In this document: one piece after another, positions 6,539 through 15,571 of the stretch | How positions within the stretch are numbered: position 1 is the stretch's first letter | How the letters are laid out: each line of letters begins with the position of its first letter | The notes under the pieces: generated by a model | The model's input: only the letters and a program-made list of their open reading frames with translations | Told to the model about the DNA's origin: nothing | Databases searched by the model: none | Source of the DNA: Sandaracinus sp. | GTDB taxonomy: Bacteria; Myxococcota_A; Polyangia; Polyangiales; Houyiibacteriaceae | Direction: 5' to 3' | Length of the DNA stretch: 38,703 nt | NCBI GenBank assembly: GCA_002699025.1 | Contig: PABA01000149.1 | Location: forward strand, 1 to 38,703 | Translations under genes and position numbers: made by a program

Positions 6539-8551
6539 CTACTCGAAGGCGGGCTCGAAGACGGGCGCGAGCTCGCGCGAGGTCGACGTCGTGACGTGGT
6601 TGTTGTCGTAGTAGAGCGGCTGCCCGTCGCGGATCGCCCAGCAGGTCTCCGCGTCGCAGAAGAACCCGCGCGGGTCGAGGAAGCCGAGCCCCTCCCGCCC
6701 CTCGAGGGCCGCCGCCGCCCGATCGAAGGACGCCTGCCGCGCGTCGACCTCCGCCCGCGGCACCTGCGCCCGCTGGAGCGCGATCTCGCGGCCGCTCTCG
6801 GCGTCGCGGATCATCGCGTTCGCCAGCGCCGTCGCGTCGTATTCGGGGATCTCGGGGATCGGCCGGAGCACGTAGACCCGCTTGCCGAGCCCGAGCAGGT
6901 GCTCGACGGTCCCCTCGAGCGCCTCCTCGAAGACCTCCCGCTGCGGCCGCGCGCCGCGCTCGCCGTCGATCGGCCAGAGCGCCACCGTGTCGCCCTCGTT
7001 CGTGCCCACGCCCCGGCCCTCGGAGTAGTAGGCCCAGCGCCCGATGAGGATGACGGTCTCGATGGCGTCGACCTCCTCGATCACCCGGAGCACGCGCGCG
7101 TTCGTCTCCGTGCAGGCCTCGTCCTCGGCCGTGTCCGCCACGCTCTCGTCCTTCTGGACGCCCCTCAGCGGCGGGCAGCCGGCGCGGTTCGAGTAGAGCC
7201 CGGCGCGCCCGGCCTCGGTGGCCGCGGCGTCGGCGCCGTGCACCAGGATGCCCGCGTGCGAGTCGCCCCAGAGGAAGTAGCTCGGCGCCTCCACCTCCGG
7301 GTCGCCGATCAGGCAGAAGCCCTCGGCCACCCCGTCCGGCCCGGCCCACTCGCCGCAGCGCTCGGCCTCGGGGAAGAAGTCCTCGGCGGCCACCGCGAGG
7401 CGCATCTCCTCGTCCGAGAGCCGCCCGGCCGCGCCGCCGGTCACGTGGAGCGCGACGCCGGCGCCCATCCAGAGCGCGCTGACGACGGCGGCGCCGATGA
7501 ACATCTGCTTGCGGCTGAAGCCGTCCTTGCTGCGGAAGGGCGCCTCGACCCAGCGCCAGGAGACGGCGGCGACCGCGATGGAGGCGACGACCACCAGGCT
7601 GCCGCTCATCGCGTCGAGCTCCCCCTCGGGCGTGAGCAGGCGGCCGAAGACGATGAAGGGCCAGTGCCAGAGGTAGAGCGAGTAGGAGATCTTGCCGATG
7701 AAGACGAGCGGCGCGAGGCCGAGGAGCTTCGCGCCCCAGGTGGCCGGCGTGAGCCCGGCGTGGATCACCATCAGCGTGCCGACGCAGGGCAGGAGCGCGC
7801 TCCAGCCCGGGAAGACCGTCTCCTTGGTGAAGGTCGCGACGGAGACGAGGATCATCCCGAGGCCGACCAGGCCGCTCGCCGAGGCCAGGCCGCGGCTCCG
7901 GAAGGCGGGCAGGAGGCCCACCGAGAGGATGGAGCCGAGGAGCATCTCCCAGGCGCGGAAGGGGAGCAGGTAGAAGGCCGCCGACTGGTGCGAGCCGACG
8001 ATCAGGACGCAGGCGCCGAGTGAGAGGAGGAGCGAGACGACGATGATGGGCTTGAGCCAGCGGAGGGCCCAGCGGTGGATGGCCCAGAGCATCGGCGGGA
8101 AGAAGAGGTAGAACTGCTCCTCGACCGCGAGCGACCAGGTGTGCAGGAGCGGCTTCAGCTCGGCCGGGCCGTCGAAGTAGCCCGCCTCGAGGAAGAAGAG
8201 GATGTTCGAGCCGAAGACGGTGACGGCCACCAGGCTCTGGCCGAAGTCCTTGAGGAGCGAGGGAAGGAGGAGCCAGTAGGCGAAGGCGACGCTGAAGGCG
8301 ACGACCACCACCAGGGCGGGCCAGAGGCGGCGCACGCGGCGCTCGTAGAAGCGGACGATGGAGAAGCGCTTCTCGCCCATCTCGCGATGGAGGATCGCCG
8401 TGATCAGGAAGCCCGAGATCACGAAGAAGACGTCGACGCCGACGTAGCCGCCTTCCATGAAGGGGATCAGGTCGACGTGGAAGAAGACGACGGGCAGCAC
8501 GGCGATGGCGCGCAGCCCGTCCACGTCGGGTCGATACTTGAGGGTAGCCAC
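6539..8551 (-). CDS. Acyltransferase-3 / SGNH fusion O-acyltransferase (OafA/YrhL type)
   Basis: 670 residues from a GTG start at 8551. Residues 1-350 form the acyltransferase-3 membrane domain with about ten helices: YRPDVDGLRAIAVLPVVFFH (Arg14, His25), then GGYVGVDVFFVISGFLIT and the LHTWSLAVEEQFYLFFP motif. Residues about 360-670 form a periplasmic SGNH domain with FLWGDSHAG (Ser431) and DNNHVT (Asp649, His652). Such fusions take an acyl group, usually acetyl, across the inner membrane and transfer it to O-antigen, peptidoglycan or other glycans. The domain order and length match OafA-like enzymes. A GGA motif about 7 bp upstream could be the ribosome site. It lies alone between repeat DNA and a divergent promoter region, so the glycan acceptor is unknown; the flippase 3.3 kb away is a possible partner. 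Confidence 0.9.
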   Translation of the reverse strand: MATLKYRPDVDGLRAIAVLPVVFFHVDLIPFMEGGYVGVDVFFVISGFLITAILHREMGEKRFSIVRFYERRVRRLWPALVVVVAFSVAFAYWLLLPSLLKDFGQSLVAVTVFGSNILFFLEAGYFDGPAELKPLLHTWSLAVEEQFYLFFPPMLWAIHRWALRWLKPIIVVSLLLSLGACVLIVGSHQSAAFYLLPFRAWEMLLGSILSVGLLPAFRSRGLASASGLVGLGMILVSVATFTKETVFPGWSALLPCVGTLMVIHAGLTPATWGAKLLGLAPLVFIGKISYSLYLWHWPFIVFGRLLTPEGELDAMSGSLVVVASIAVAAVSWRWVEAPFRSKDGFSRKQMFIGAAVVSALWMGAGVALHVTGGAAGRLSDEEMRLAVAAEDFFPEAERCGEWAGPDGVAEGFCLIGDPEVEAPSYFLWGDSHAGILVHGADAAATEAGRAGLYSNRAGCPPLRGVQKDESVADTAEDEACTETNARVLRVIEEVDAIETVILIGRWAYYSEGRGVGTNEGDTVALWPIDGERGARPQREVFEEALEGTVEHLLGLGKRVYVLRPIPEIPEYDATALANAMIRDAESGREIALQRAQVPRAEVDARQASFDRAAAALEGREGLGFLDPRGFFCDAETCWAIRDGQPLYYDNNHVTTSTSRELAPVFEPAFE

Positions 8552-8697
8552 GAGCGTTCCGTCCCTTCGGCGGCGCGACGATAGCGGGCGCGCGGGGGCG
8601 AGTACAGCCGCCCCGGGGTTGCTCCGGCGGGGCCCGTCCCTCAGCCTTCGACTGGCCGCTGCCCGCCGCTCGCGGCGAGGGCCGACGAGGACGATTC
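8552..8697. promoter_or_regulatory. Divergent intergenic region
   Basis: 146 bp separate the starts of the minus-strand acyltransferase and the plus-strand glycosidase-like gene, so promoters for both must lie here. I see no clear -35/-10 pair or operator. A GAGGA ribosome site at 8686-8690 serves the plus-strand start at 8698. Confidence 0.4.
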
Positions 8698-10431
8698 ATG
8701 CGCACCACGCCCCCCGCCCTGGCCCTCGGCCGCCGGCTCTCGATGAGCCTCGCGGCGGCCTTCCTCTGCTGCTGCACGACCTGCACGCGGGACGCGGCCC
8801 CGGCCGTCTCCCAGACGACGACCTCCTCCTCCTCCTCCGGGGAGCGGGGCGAGTCGCCGCGCGGCACCGCGCGGACCGCCCCCGCCTCGAGCGGGCCCTC
8901 CTCGCTCGGGACGAACCTCTCCGGCGTGATCGACTGGAGCAAGGAGGAGCCCTTCGTGAACGTCTTCAAGATGGCGCGGCCCTTCGTCAGCGGCGGGCCG
9001 AACGCCTGGGCGGACGAGCGGGAGCTCCCGCGGGACGAGCACGGCTGGATCCAGCGCATGGCCTCCGATCAGGTCGCGCACACGCTCATCTACACGGACA
9101 ACGCGCACTTCCGGCCCGGCCGCTACGTCGTGCGCTTCGAGGGCTCGGGGGAGATCCACTACGCGGGCGCGGCCCGGCGGGTCTCCGCCCGCGAGGGGGA
9201 GCACGTGCTCGAGCTCCGCGCGCCCATGGGCCCCGAGGACCTCGGCATCGGCATGGACTTCGTCTCCGTCGACCCGGCCGACCCGATCCGCAACCTCCGC
9301 GTGCTGCCGCCGGGCGGCGCCTGCGCCGAGGATCGCGCGCGCTTCTGCGACGCCCAGACGCCCTGCCCCGAGGACGCGGGCGAGTGCCTCGCCTTCCAGG
9401 AGCACGAAGACGAGCTCCGCTTCCACCCGGACTTCCTCGCGCGCATCCAGCGCTACGGGATGCTCCGCTTCATGGACTGGATGGGCACCAACGGCTCGGA
9501 GGTGCGCGAGTGGGCGGACCGGCCGCAGGTCGAGGACGCCACCTGGAGCCGGAAGGGCGTGCCCCTCGAAGTGATGATCCAGCTCACGAACGAGCTCGAG
9601 GTGCAGCCCTGGTTCTGCATCCCGCACCTGGCGAGCGACGAGTACGTGCGCCGCTTCGCCGAGCAGGTGCGCGATGGGGTCGATCCGGAGCGGAAGGTGT
9701 GGATCGAGTACTCGAACGAGATCTGGAACGCGATCTTCCCGCAGGGCACCTGGGCGGAGGCTCAGGGCGAGGCGGCCGGGCTCGGCGAGGGCTTCCAGGC
9801 GCGGCTCCGCTACCAGGCCCAGCGGAGCAGCGAGATCTTCGCGATCTTCGAGGAGGTGCTCGGCGCGGAGCGGCTGGTGCGCGTGCTCGGCTCGCAGGCG
9901 AACAACACCTGGGCGACGGAGCAGCTCCTCGAGCACGACGGCCTCGGCGAGCGCGTCGACGCCATCGCCATCGCGCCCTACTTCGGCGCCGTCGCCGGGC
10001 CGGACGAGGCGGACGCGATCGCCCAGATGAGCGTGGAGGAGCTGATCGCGAAGACGCGCGAGGAGTACCTGCCGGAGAGCCTGAGCTGGGTGTCGGACCA
10101 CGCGGCGCTGGCGGAGCGGCACGGGCTCGAGCTGGTGGCCTACGAGGCCGGGCAGCACTTCGTCGGCGTCGAGGGGGCCCAGGAGAACGCGCGCATGAAC
10201 GCGCTCTTCGACGCCATCAACCGGCACGAGGGGATGGGCGAGCTCTACGCGGCCTACCTCGAGGGCTGGGTGGAGCGCGGCGGCGGCTGGCTGAACCACT
10301 TCGTGAACTGCGACGGCTGGTCGAAGCACGGCCGCTGGGGCGCGCTCGAGTGGCAGCGGCAGCCGCGCGAGGCGTCGCCGAAGTTCGACGCGCTGATGAC
10401 CTTCATCGAGCGGCACCCGAATGGCTGGTGA
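8698..10431 (+). CDS. Exported glycosidase-like (clan GH-A-like) protein
   Basis: 577 residues from ATG 8698, preceded by a well-placed GAGGA. The N-terminus is a signal peptide ending in an odd FLCCCTTC cluster (Cys24-26, Cys29) without a normal lipobox, then a Ser/Thr-rich linker to about residue 70. A beta-rich part (about 70-210) precedes a TIM-barrel-like part. That part has LRFMDWMGTN, VWIEYSNEIWN (Glu341) and LVAYEAGQHF (Glu483). Paired glutamates in NE and strand-end E positions are the acid/base and nucleophile of clan GH-A glycosidases, so I infer a carbohydrate-active enzyme; family and substrate are not identifiable. Similar proteins are often labelled cellulose-binding-domain proteins. 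The next gene starts inside its last 11 bp. Confidence 0.75.
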   Translation: MRTTPPALALGRRLSMSLAAAFLCCCTTCTRDAAPAVSQTTTSSSSSGERGESPRGTARTAPASSGPSSLGTNLSGVIDWSKEEPFVNVFKMARPFVSGGPNAWADERELPRDEHGWIQRMASDQVAHTLIYTDNAHFRPGRYVVRFEGSGEIHYAGAARRVSAREGEHVLELRAPMGPEDLGIGMDFVSVDPADPIRNLRVLPPGGACAEDRARFCDAQTPCPEDAGECLAFQEHEDELRFHPDFLARIQRYGMLRFMDWMGTNGSEVREWADRPQVEDATWSRKGVPLEVMIQLTNELEVQPWFCIPHLASDEYVRRFAEQVRDGVDPERKVWIEYSNEIWNAIFPQGTWAEAQGEAAGLGEGFQARLRYQAQRSSEIFAIFEEVLGAERLVRVLGSQANNTWATEQLLEHDGLGERVDAIAIAPYFGAVAGPDEADAIAQMSVEELIAKTREEYLPESLSWVSDHAALAERHGLELVAYEAGQHFVGVEGAQENARMNALFDAINRHEGMGELYAAYLEGWVERGGGWLNHFVNCDGWSKHGRWGALEWQRQPREASPKFDALMTFIERHPNGW

Positions 10432-11578
10432 GGCGAAGGGGAAGGGGCGCCTCGCGCGGCGCCTGATGAAGTGGGGCGCCGTCGCGGCCGGGCTGCTCGC
10501 CGTGCCGGCGGCGCTCTACGCCTGGCCGGCGCCGACGGCCGAGCCCGCGGACTACGCCGGGCAGGCGGCCGGGCCCGTGGACGCGCGGACCGTCTACTGG
10601 GTGGGCCACAGCCTGATGGCGCATCGGGACCCGCACGTGGAGGGCGCCGAGAACGTCATCGAGCGCGTGGGGCGGCTCGCCGAGGCGCGCGGGCTCGCCT
10701 ACGAGAGCTACGCGCAGACGCATCACGGGAGCCCCATCTCGCTGGCGTGGCGCGGGGTCGCGCACTCGCACCCGCGCGAGGAGCCCGAGCTCGCGGCGCG
10801 GCGCGAGGAGCTGATGGAGAACGGCGCGCGCTACGACGCGATGGTGATCACCGGCTGGGTGCCCATCGAGGCCGACCGGCGCTGGGAGCACGCGGCCTGG
10901 TACGCGACGCGCTTCGCCTGCGCGCTCCTCGAGCGGAACCCGGACGCGCGGATCTACCTCTACTCGAGCTGGGTCAACCTGCAGGCGACGGAGGCGGAGG
11001 AGGGCGTCGGCTCCCCGGCGGCCTGGGACTGGCCGGCGCGGGTGCGCGAGGAGCGGCGGGGCTACGAGGAGCTGGCCGACGAGGTGAGCGCGGGCGTGGC
11101 GATGGAGCCCGGCGTGAAGGGGCGCTTCACGCGCTGGCTCGGCGGGGGCGGCGGCTGCGCGATGGAGCGGCCGGTCTTCCTGGTGCCCGTCGGGGCGGCG
11201 CTCGGGGAGCTCCACGCGGCGCTGCCGCGGGAGGGCTGGACCGTGGACGGGGAGCCGCTGACGATCCTCGACTTCTTCGCGAACCCCTACGTCGAGTGGC
11301 CGGAGGAGTGGCCGACGGAGGGCGTGGACGAGGCGACGGCCCGGGCGCGCATGGAGACGCTGCCGACGCGCTACCCGGACGCGGAGGTGGACGACATCCA
11401 CAACAGCGCGCTCGGGTCGTGGTTCGCCGCGCTGGTGCACTTCGCGACGCTCTACCGGCAGAGCCCGGTGGGGCTGCCGGGGCCGCCGCATGCGGAGCTC
11501 TCGGACGCGGCGCGCGAGGGCATGCAGGAGCTGGTGTGGCGCGTGGTGCGCGAGGACCCGCGCGCCGGCGTCGAGTGA
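10421..11578 (+). CDS. Membrane-anchored SGNH-hydrolase-like protein
   Basis: 385 residues from ATG 10421, which lies inside the stop region of the gene before it (11-bp overlap), so translation is probably coupled. Residues 14-36 form one N-terminal membrane segment or uncleaved signal, and the remainder would be periplasmic. The stretch VYWVGHSLMAHRD resembles block I of SGNH hydrolases with Gly-His-Ser (Ser64). A late DDIHNSALG (Asp324, His327) resembles the DxxH of block V, and GSPISLAWRG may be the glycine block. I therefore infer an esterase or deacetylase fold, possibly acting with the glycosidase-like partner on a decorated glycan. The similarity is motif-level only, and the family is not one I can name. 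Confidence 0.7.
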   Translation: MAGEAKGKGRLARRLMKWGAVAAGLLAVPAALYAWPAPTAEPADYAGQAAGPVDARTVYWVGHSLMAHRDPHVEGAENVIERVGRLAEARGLAYESYAQTHHGSPISLAWRGVAHSHPREEPELAARREELMENGARYDAMVITGWVPIEADRRWEHAAWYATRFACALLERNPDARIYLYSSWVNLQATEAEEGVGSPAAWDWPARVREERRGYEELADEVSAGVAMEPGVKGRFTRWLGGGGGCAMERPVFLVPVGAALGELHAALPREGWTVDGEPLTILDFFANPYVEWPEEWPTEGVDEATARARMETLPTRYPDAEVDDIHNSALGSWFAALVHFATLYRQSPVGLPGPPHAELSDAAREGMQELVWRVVREDPRAGVE

Positions 11579-11630
11579 GCGGGGTGAAGAAGGCCGAGGT
11601 GCAGAAACCCGTGCCCGTGCCCCTGCCCGC

Positions 11631-11693
11631 AGGCCGAAGGGGCTGAGGAGCCGAAGACCCCGAAGGCCAAAGGGGCTGAGGAGCCGAAGACCC
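11631..11693. repeat. Two 33-bp-spaced direct repeats between convergent genes
   Basis: The 30-bp block starting AGGCCGAAGGGGCTGAGGAG at 11631 recurs at 11664 (33 bp apart) with one base changed (AGGCCA). It sits in the 155-bp gap between convergent stops at 11578 and 11734. No intrinsic terminator with a U-tract is seen. Confidence 0.75.
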
Positions 11694-11733
11694 GCAGACA
11701 GCCCCGGATGCGGGCGGGCCCGGGCTCCTCTTC

Positions 11734-13926
11734 CTACTCCCGGACGAAGACGCAGCTCGAGAGGACCGGGACCGTGCCGCCCGAGCAGTTGCCGAGGGCG
11801 TCCGTGTAGCCGGCCGGCGGCGACCAGCTCTTGTCCGCGTCGCGGTTGATCGCGACGTACACCGTCTCGCCCGCGTGGCTCACGGAGAAGACCCAGAACC
11901 AGTCCTCGACGAGCACGTGCTCCCGCGTGCCGCGCCGCAGCGCGACGCTCTCCTCGCGGAGCCGCCCGAGCTCCTGCACGTGCTCGAGGCTCGCCCGCTC
12001 CTCCGCCGAGAGCCCGTCGAAGCGCATCATCCGCCGGTTGTCCGGGTCCTGCTCCCCCTCCGTGCCGATGTCGTCGCCCTGGTAGAGCATCGGGACGTTG
12101 TAGGGCGAGGTCATCAGCATCGTCTGCGCGAGCCGCAGGCGCCGGTAGGCGTCCGGGTTCGAGATGCCCCCGGCCTCCGTCAGCGCACGCCACTGGTCGT
12201 GGTTGCCGAAGAAGTTCCCCATGATCGCGCCCGCGTAGCCGCCCGCGCCGCCCATGGTCGGCTGCTCCGTGAGGTAGGCCCGGTCGTTCCCGATCGCGAA
12301 GTTCGCCAGGTCGCGCACGCTCCGCGAGAAGGTGAGCAGCGCGTCGCGCACGTGCTGGTAGTAGGCCTCGTCGACCTGCCCCTGCACCATGTCCTCGCGC
12401 ACGTGGTAGCGCGCCCAGCCGCCGAGGGACTCGCCGACCATGTAGAAGACCGTCGGCTCGAGGGCCATCGAGTGGTCGTCGACCGTGGTCTCGATCTCCT
12501 CGACGATCGCCTGCTTCAGCGCGCGCACGAAGACGTCGTCCATGTGCTTGAGCGCGTCCGCGCGGAAGGCGTCGAAGTTGAACTCCTGGATCATCCAGAG
12601 CGCGTGGTCGACGACCGCCTCGACCGCCGCCGGGTTCGCGCCGAAGTGGAAGTCCGGCATGTCGCGGGTGAACCAGCAGCCGATGCGCGCGACGTCCCAG
12701 CGGTCGTGGCACTGGTTGTACTCGAAGAACCACTCGGGGTGCCGCGCGTAGATGTTCGCCTCGCGCTGCACGTGGTTGGCGACGAAGTCCGGCATGATGC
12801 GGATGCCGCGCCGGTGCGCCTCGTTCACCAGCTCGTGGAGCTCCTCGGGCGTGCCGAAGGCGGGCTCGATCGGGTTCGGGTAGCCGTAGTCGTCGAGGTG
12901 CGTGTGGCCCGTCGCGATCGGGTGGTAGGAGTGGTAGCTGCTGAAGCGGCGGGTGTCGGCCGGGTCCACGCCGGGCTGGCTGTTGTGCGAGTTGAGGATG
13001 GGCGAGCTGATCCAGAGCGTGTTGATGCCCATGTCCTCGAAGTAGCCGTCGCGGATCTTCTGCGTGATGCCGGCGAAGTCGCCGCCCTGCCACTGGCTGC
13101 GCACGTCGTCGACCTCGGCGAGGGAGCCGACCGAGTTGTCGAGGTCGTTGGAGGGGTCACCGTTGAGGAAGCGGTCCGTGAAGATCTGGTAGACGATCGA
13201 GTCGTTCCAGGTGAAGTCCGCGTAGCGGATGCCCTCGCCGATCCACATGGGGATGAAGAGCGGGCGGACGTCGGCGCCGCCCTCCGTGCGCATGCGGAAG
13301 AGGTAGCTGTACTTGGAGGGCTCGAGGCCCGCGGCGCGGAGCGCGAAGGTCTGCGTGGCGGCGTCGAAGCTCGAGGCGAGGTCGACGTCGGCGCCGTTGA
13401 GGCGGATGGTGCTGGCCGCCAGGTCGAGGGTGCCCGCGCCGTCGTAGCGGACGACCACGTCGTAGCCGTCGTCCTGGGTCTCGAAGCAGAAGGTGAAGTC
13501 GCCGACGGTGCGGTCCGGGGTGCAGCCGGGGGCCTCGCAGGAGCCCGTGTCCGGGTTGCAGACCGAGCCCGCGTCGCAGGGGCCGCCGCAGGCGTCCGCG
13601 ACGCAGGTGGCCATGGCCGCGTCCCACTCGTAGCCGGCGTCGCAGACGCAGCGGTCGAGCGCCTCGTCGCAGCGCCCGGGCCCGCAGTCCACGTCCGCGC
13701 AGAAGCCCGGGCCCGCGTCGGCGCCCGGCGTCCCGCCGTCCTCACCGGGCACGCCGCCGTCCTCGTCGGGCATGCCGCCGTCGCCCATGGGGAGGGGCCC
13801 GGCGTCCTCGCCGAAGGGGGGCAGGTCGAAGCCCTCGTCCCCGTCGCAGCCGACGAAGGCGAGGCTCGCCGCCGCGACCAGCGCCATGACCCCGCTCCGC
13901 CACCCCGCGTCGATCCGTGCCCTCAT
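11734..13926 (-). CDS. Surface lipoprotein alpha-amylase (GH13)
   Basis: 730 residues from ATG 13926, with AGAGGA upstream at good spacing. The signal peptide ends in lipobox FVGC (Cys27), followed by an Asp/Gly-rich linker (to about 70) and a Cys-rich EGF-like module (about 75-135). A beta domain follows (about 140-240), then the GH13 barrel: DSIVYQIFTDRF, region I PDFVANHV (Asp380, His385), region II FDAFRADALKH (nucleophile Asp457), region III YMVGESLGG (acid/base Glu499), region IV FFGNHDQ (His576, Asp577). All GH13 catalytic residues are present, so it should cleave alpha-1,4-glucans such as starch or maltodextrins at the cell surface. Exact specificity is unclear. It is transcribed alone. 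Confidence 0.93.
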   Translation of the reverse strand: MRARIDAGWRSGVMALVAAASLAFVGCDGDEGFDLPPFGEDAGPLPMGDGGMPDEDGGVPGEDGGTPGADAGPGFCADVDCGPGRCDEALDRCVCDAGYEWDAAMATCVADACGGPCDAGSVCNPDTGSCEAPGCTPDRTVGDFTFCFETQDDGYDVVVRYDGAGTLDLAASTIRLNGADVDLASSFDAATQTFALRAAGLEPSKYSYLFRMRTEGGADVRPLFIPMWIGEGIRYADFTWNDSIVYQIFTDRFLNGDPSNDLDNSVGSLAEVDDVRSQWQGGDFAGITQKIRDGYFEDMGINTLWISSPILNSHNSQPGVDPADTRRFSSYHSYHPIATGHTHLDDYGYPNPIEPAFGTPEELHELVNEAHRRGIRIMPDFVANHVQREANIYARHPEWFFEYNQCHDRWDVARIGCWFTRDMPDFHFGANPAAVEAVVDHALWMIQEFNFDAFRADALKHMDDVFVRALKQAIVEEIETTVDDHSMALEPTVFYMVGESLGGWARYHVREDMVQGQVDEAYYQHVRDALLTFSRSVRDLANFAIGNDRAYLTEQPTMGGAGGYAGAIMGNFFGNHDQWRALTEAGGISNPDAYRRLRLAQTMLMTSPYNVPMLYQGDDIGTEGEQDPDNRRMMRFDGLSAEERASLEHVQELGRLREESVALRRGTREHVLVEDWFWVFSVSHAGETVYVAINRDADKSWSPPAGYTDALGNCSGGTVPVLSSCVFVRE

Positions 13927-14307
13927 CGCCGGTCCTCTTCTCCCGCGCGCTCGCCGCGCACATCCCCACGCGGTCGCCCGCGCTCACCCATCGGGGCCGC
14001 GTCGGGCACCCCTGCCCGAGCTCCCACGACCACGACAGTGACTCAACCTAGAGCGACGTTCGCCCGGCGACAAGTCGAACGCGCCTTTCCCACCCTTCGC
14101 CCGCGCCGCTACGACGGCACCTGCAGGCTGTCGAGCGCCCGGTCGAAGAGGGCCACGACGCCGCGGTCGAGCTCGAGCAGGAGCTGGCCCTCCACCACGC
14201 TCCGCTCGCCCCAGCCGACTCCCGCGCCGCGCATCCAATCGCGCAGCTCGTCCACGGACGTGGCGAGGGGTCTACGCCTCAGCCGCTCGCACTGTTATTC
14301 TTCACGG
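13927..14307. promoter_or_regulatory. Divergent 381-bp region between amylase and Cys-rich lipoprotein
   Basis: Promoters for both flanking genes should lie here. The only coding-like content is a 48-codon frame on the minus strand (14109-14255, listed separately). A low-GC stretch with TGTTAT at 14293-14298 lies 9 bp before the plus-strand ATG at 14308. It could be a -10 box of a leaderless transcript, but no -35 match accompanies it. Confidence 0.35.
14109..14255 (-). CDS. Possible small protein or gene remnant, 48 residues
   Basis: From GTG 14255 to TAG 14109 the minus strand reads VDELRDWMRGAGVGWGERSV, then VEGQLLLELDRGVVALFDRA, then LDSLQVPS. The composition is that of a folded protein: balanced charges, regular hydrophobics and a helical LLLELDRGVVALFDRALDSL stretch. 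Nearly every third codon position is G or C, as in the real genes here. The frame is closed upstream by a TAA about 40 bp before the GTG, and no good ribosome site is seen. It could be a real small gene or the 3-prime remnant of a longer one. I do not recognise a family. Confidence 0.35.
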   Translation of the reverse strand: MDELRDWMRGAGVGWGERSVVEGQLLLELDRGVVALFDRALDSLQVPS

Positions 14308-15321
14308 ATGGCCCGTGATTCGCTTCTCCGGGCGTGCGCCACGCTTGGTCTCCTGCTCGCCTTCTCTGGTTGCTCCGCCCTCGTCGATCCGGACGAGGGG
14401 CAGCTCGGGGGTCCAAACTCGGACTCCGGGATCGTCCTGATGGACGCGGGGGGCGGCGGCGTGGACGCCGGGCCCCGGCCGGACACGGGCACGCCCCCCG
14501 TCGACGCGGGCCCCGGCCCGGCCGACACGGGCACGCCGCCGGCCGACACGGGCACGCCCCCCGTCGACAGCGGACCCCCGCCCGCCTGCCGCCCGGACGA
14601 GCGCGGCTGCGAGGGCGAGACCTTCTTCTTCTGCGACGAGGGCGAGCGCGTCGAGATCGACTGCTTCGACGAGGGCGCCTACTGCACGGCGGAGGGCTGC
14701 GCGCCCTGGCGCTGCGAGCCGGGCGAGCGCTTCTGCATGGAGGGCGCGGTGGCCCAGTGCGACGCGCGCGGCAGCGGCTTCACGCTCACGGCCTGCCCGG
14801 AGGGGAGCTTCTGCGACCCGGACTCGGCGAGCTGCGTCGACGACGTGCTCAACCCGGACTGCGAGGCGCCCGAGGCGCTGGGCGGCTTCTTCGCCGAGCG
14901 CATCGACCTCTGCGACGAGGACGACGACTGGACCTACGTGCCGATGGGCGACTGCGGCGCGGGCTCGGTGGCGGACGGCGGCGACGCGGTCTTCACCTTC
15001 GACGTGATGACGCGCCAGCGGGTGGTGCTCGACCTGCGCGACGACGACGGGAGCGCGGCCGTCGACACGGTCATGTACCTGCTCGACGAGTGCGGCGACC
15101 CGATGAGCCAGCTCGCTTGCGACGACGACGTGCCCTGCTCGGAGTCGGACGTGCGCTGCTCGGACAGCGACCGGGGCGTGCAGGTGCGCCAGTCGATCAT
15201 CGACGTGGTGCTCGACCCGGGCACCTACTACGTGGTCGTCGACAGCTTCCTCTACACGCGCTCCGATGGGAGCTTCACCTGCGGTCAGGTGCGGCTCGAC
15301 ATCGACCGCTCGCGACCCTGA
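14308..15321 (+). CDS. Cys-rich lipoprotein with PPC-like C-terminal domain
   Basis: 337 residues from ATG 14308. The signal peptide ends in lipobox FSGC (Cys22). A linker (about 35-95) repeats DTGTPP, DAGPGP and similar units. Residues about 95-190 hold many cysteines in short CxxxE-type modules (RGCEGETFFFCDEGERVEID, WRCEPGERFC, GSFCDPDSASC). The C-terminal part (about 195-337) has strands VVLDLRDDD, VDTVMYLLDECGDP, ACDDDVPCS and DPGTYYVVVDSF, the pattern of bacterial pre-peptidase C-terminal (PPC) domains. It is probably a surface protein with adhesive or accessory function; no catalytic motif is seen. Architecture of this sort is common in myxobacteria. Confidence 0.85.
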   Translation: MARDSLLRACATLGLLLAFSGCSALVDPDEGQLGGPNSDSGIVLMDAGGGGVDAGPRPDTGTPPVDAGPGPADTGTPPADTGTPPVDSGPPPACRPDERGCEGETFFFCDEGERVEIDCFDEGAYCTAEGCAPWRCEPGERFCMEGAVAQCDARGSGFTLTACPEGSFCDPDSASCVDDVLNPDCEAPEALGGFFAERIDLCDEDDDWTYVPMGDCGAGSVADGGDAVFTFDVMTRQRVVLDLRDDDGSAAVDTVMYLLDECGDPMSQLACDDDVPCSESDVRCSDSDRGVQVRQSIIDVVLDPGTYYVVVDSFLYTRSDGSFTCGQVRLDIDRSRP

Positions 15322-15346
15322 GGGCTCGCTTCACGAGCTGTCCGCC

Positions 15347-15493
15347 GTCCGCCTTCCGCTGTCCGTGCTGTCGCGCGCCATCACGGTCCATGCCGCCTAC
15401 GCGGAGTCGGCGGGCGCTGACGGGGTCGCTGCCGGAGCAACCCAGGCGCTCACCTCGAACGGTCTTCCTCGTGCACGTGCACGATGGAATCGA
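15347..15493 (+). repeat. Duplicated 147-bp non-coding element, copy 1
   Basis: This segment matches 15572-15718 base for base at a constant 225-bp offset, with only scattered substitutions and no indels. It carries TGCTGTCGCGCGCCATCACG, GCGGAGTCGGCGGGCGCTGA, and a perfect 16-bp palindrome TCGTGCACGTGCACGA at 15469-15484. The 480 bp between the lipoprotein stop and the SDR start contain no convincing gene. Confidence 0.9.
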
Positions 15494-15571
15494 CTCGCGC
15501 CTGAGCGGGGTAGCGCCGCGGCTCTCCGCCGGGCTCGCCGCCTTCAGCCAGGGGCCTCGCTTCGCTCGGCG

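Noticed and set aside
11875..14307. Very long open frame on the plus strand across the amylase gene
   Set aside because: It runs antisense to a GH13 gene with all catalytic motifs intact; its product is His/Val/Arg-rich with no domain. Only its 3-prime end from 14308 is a real gene.
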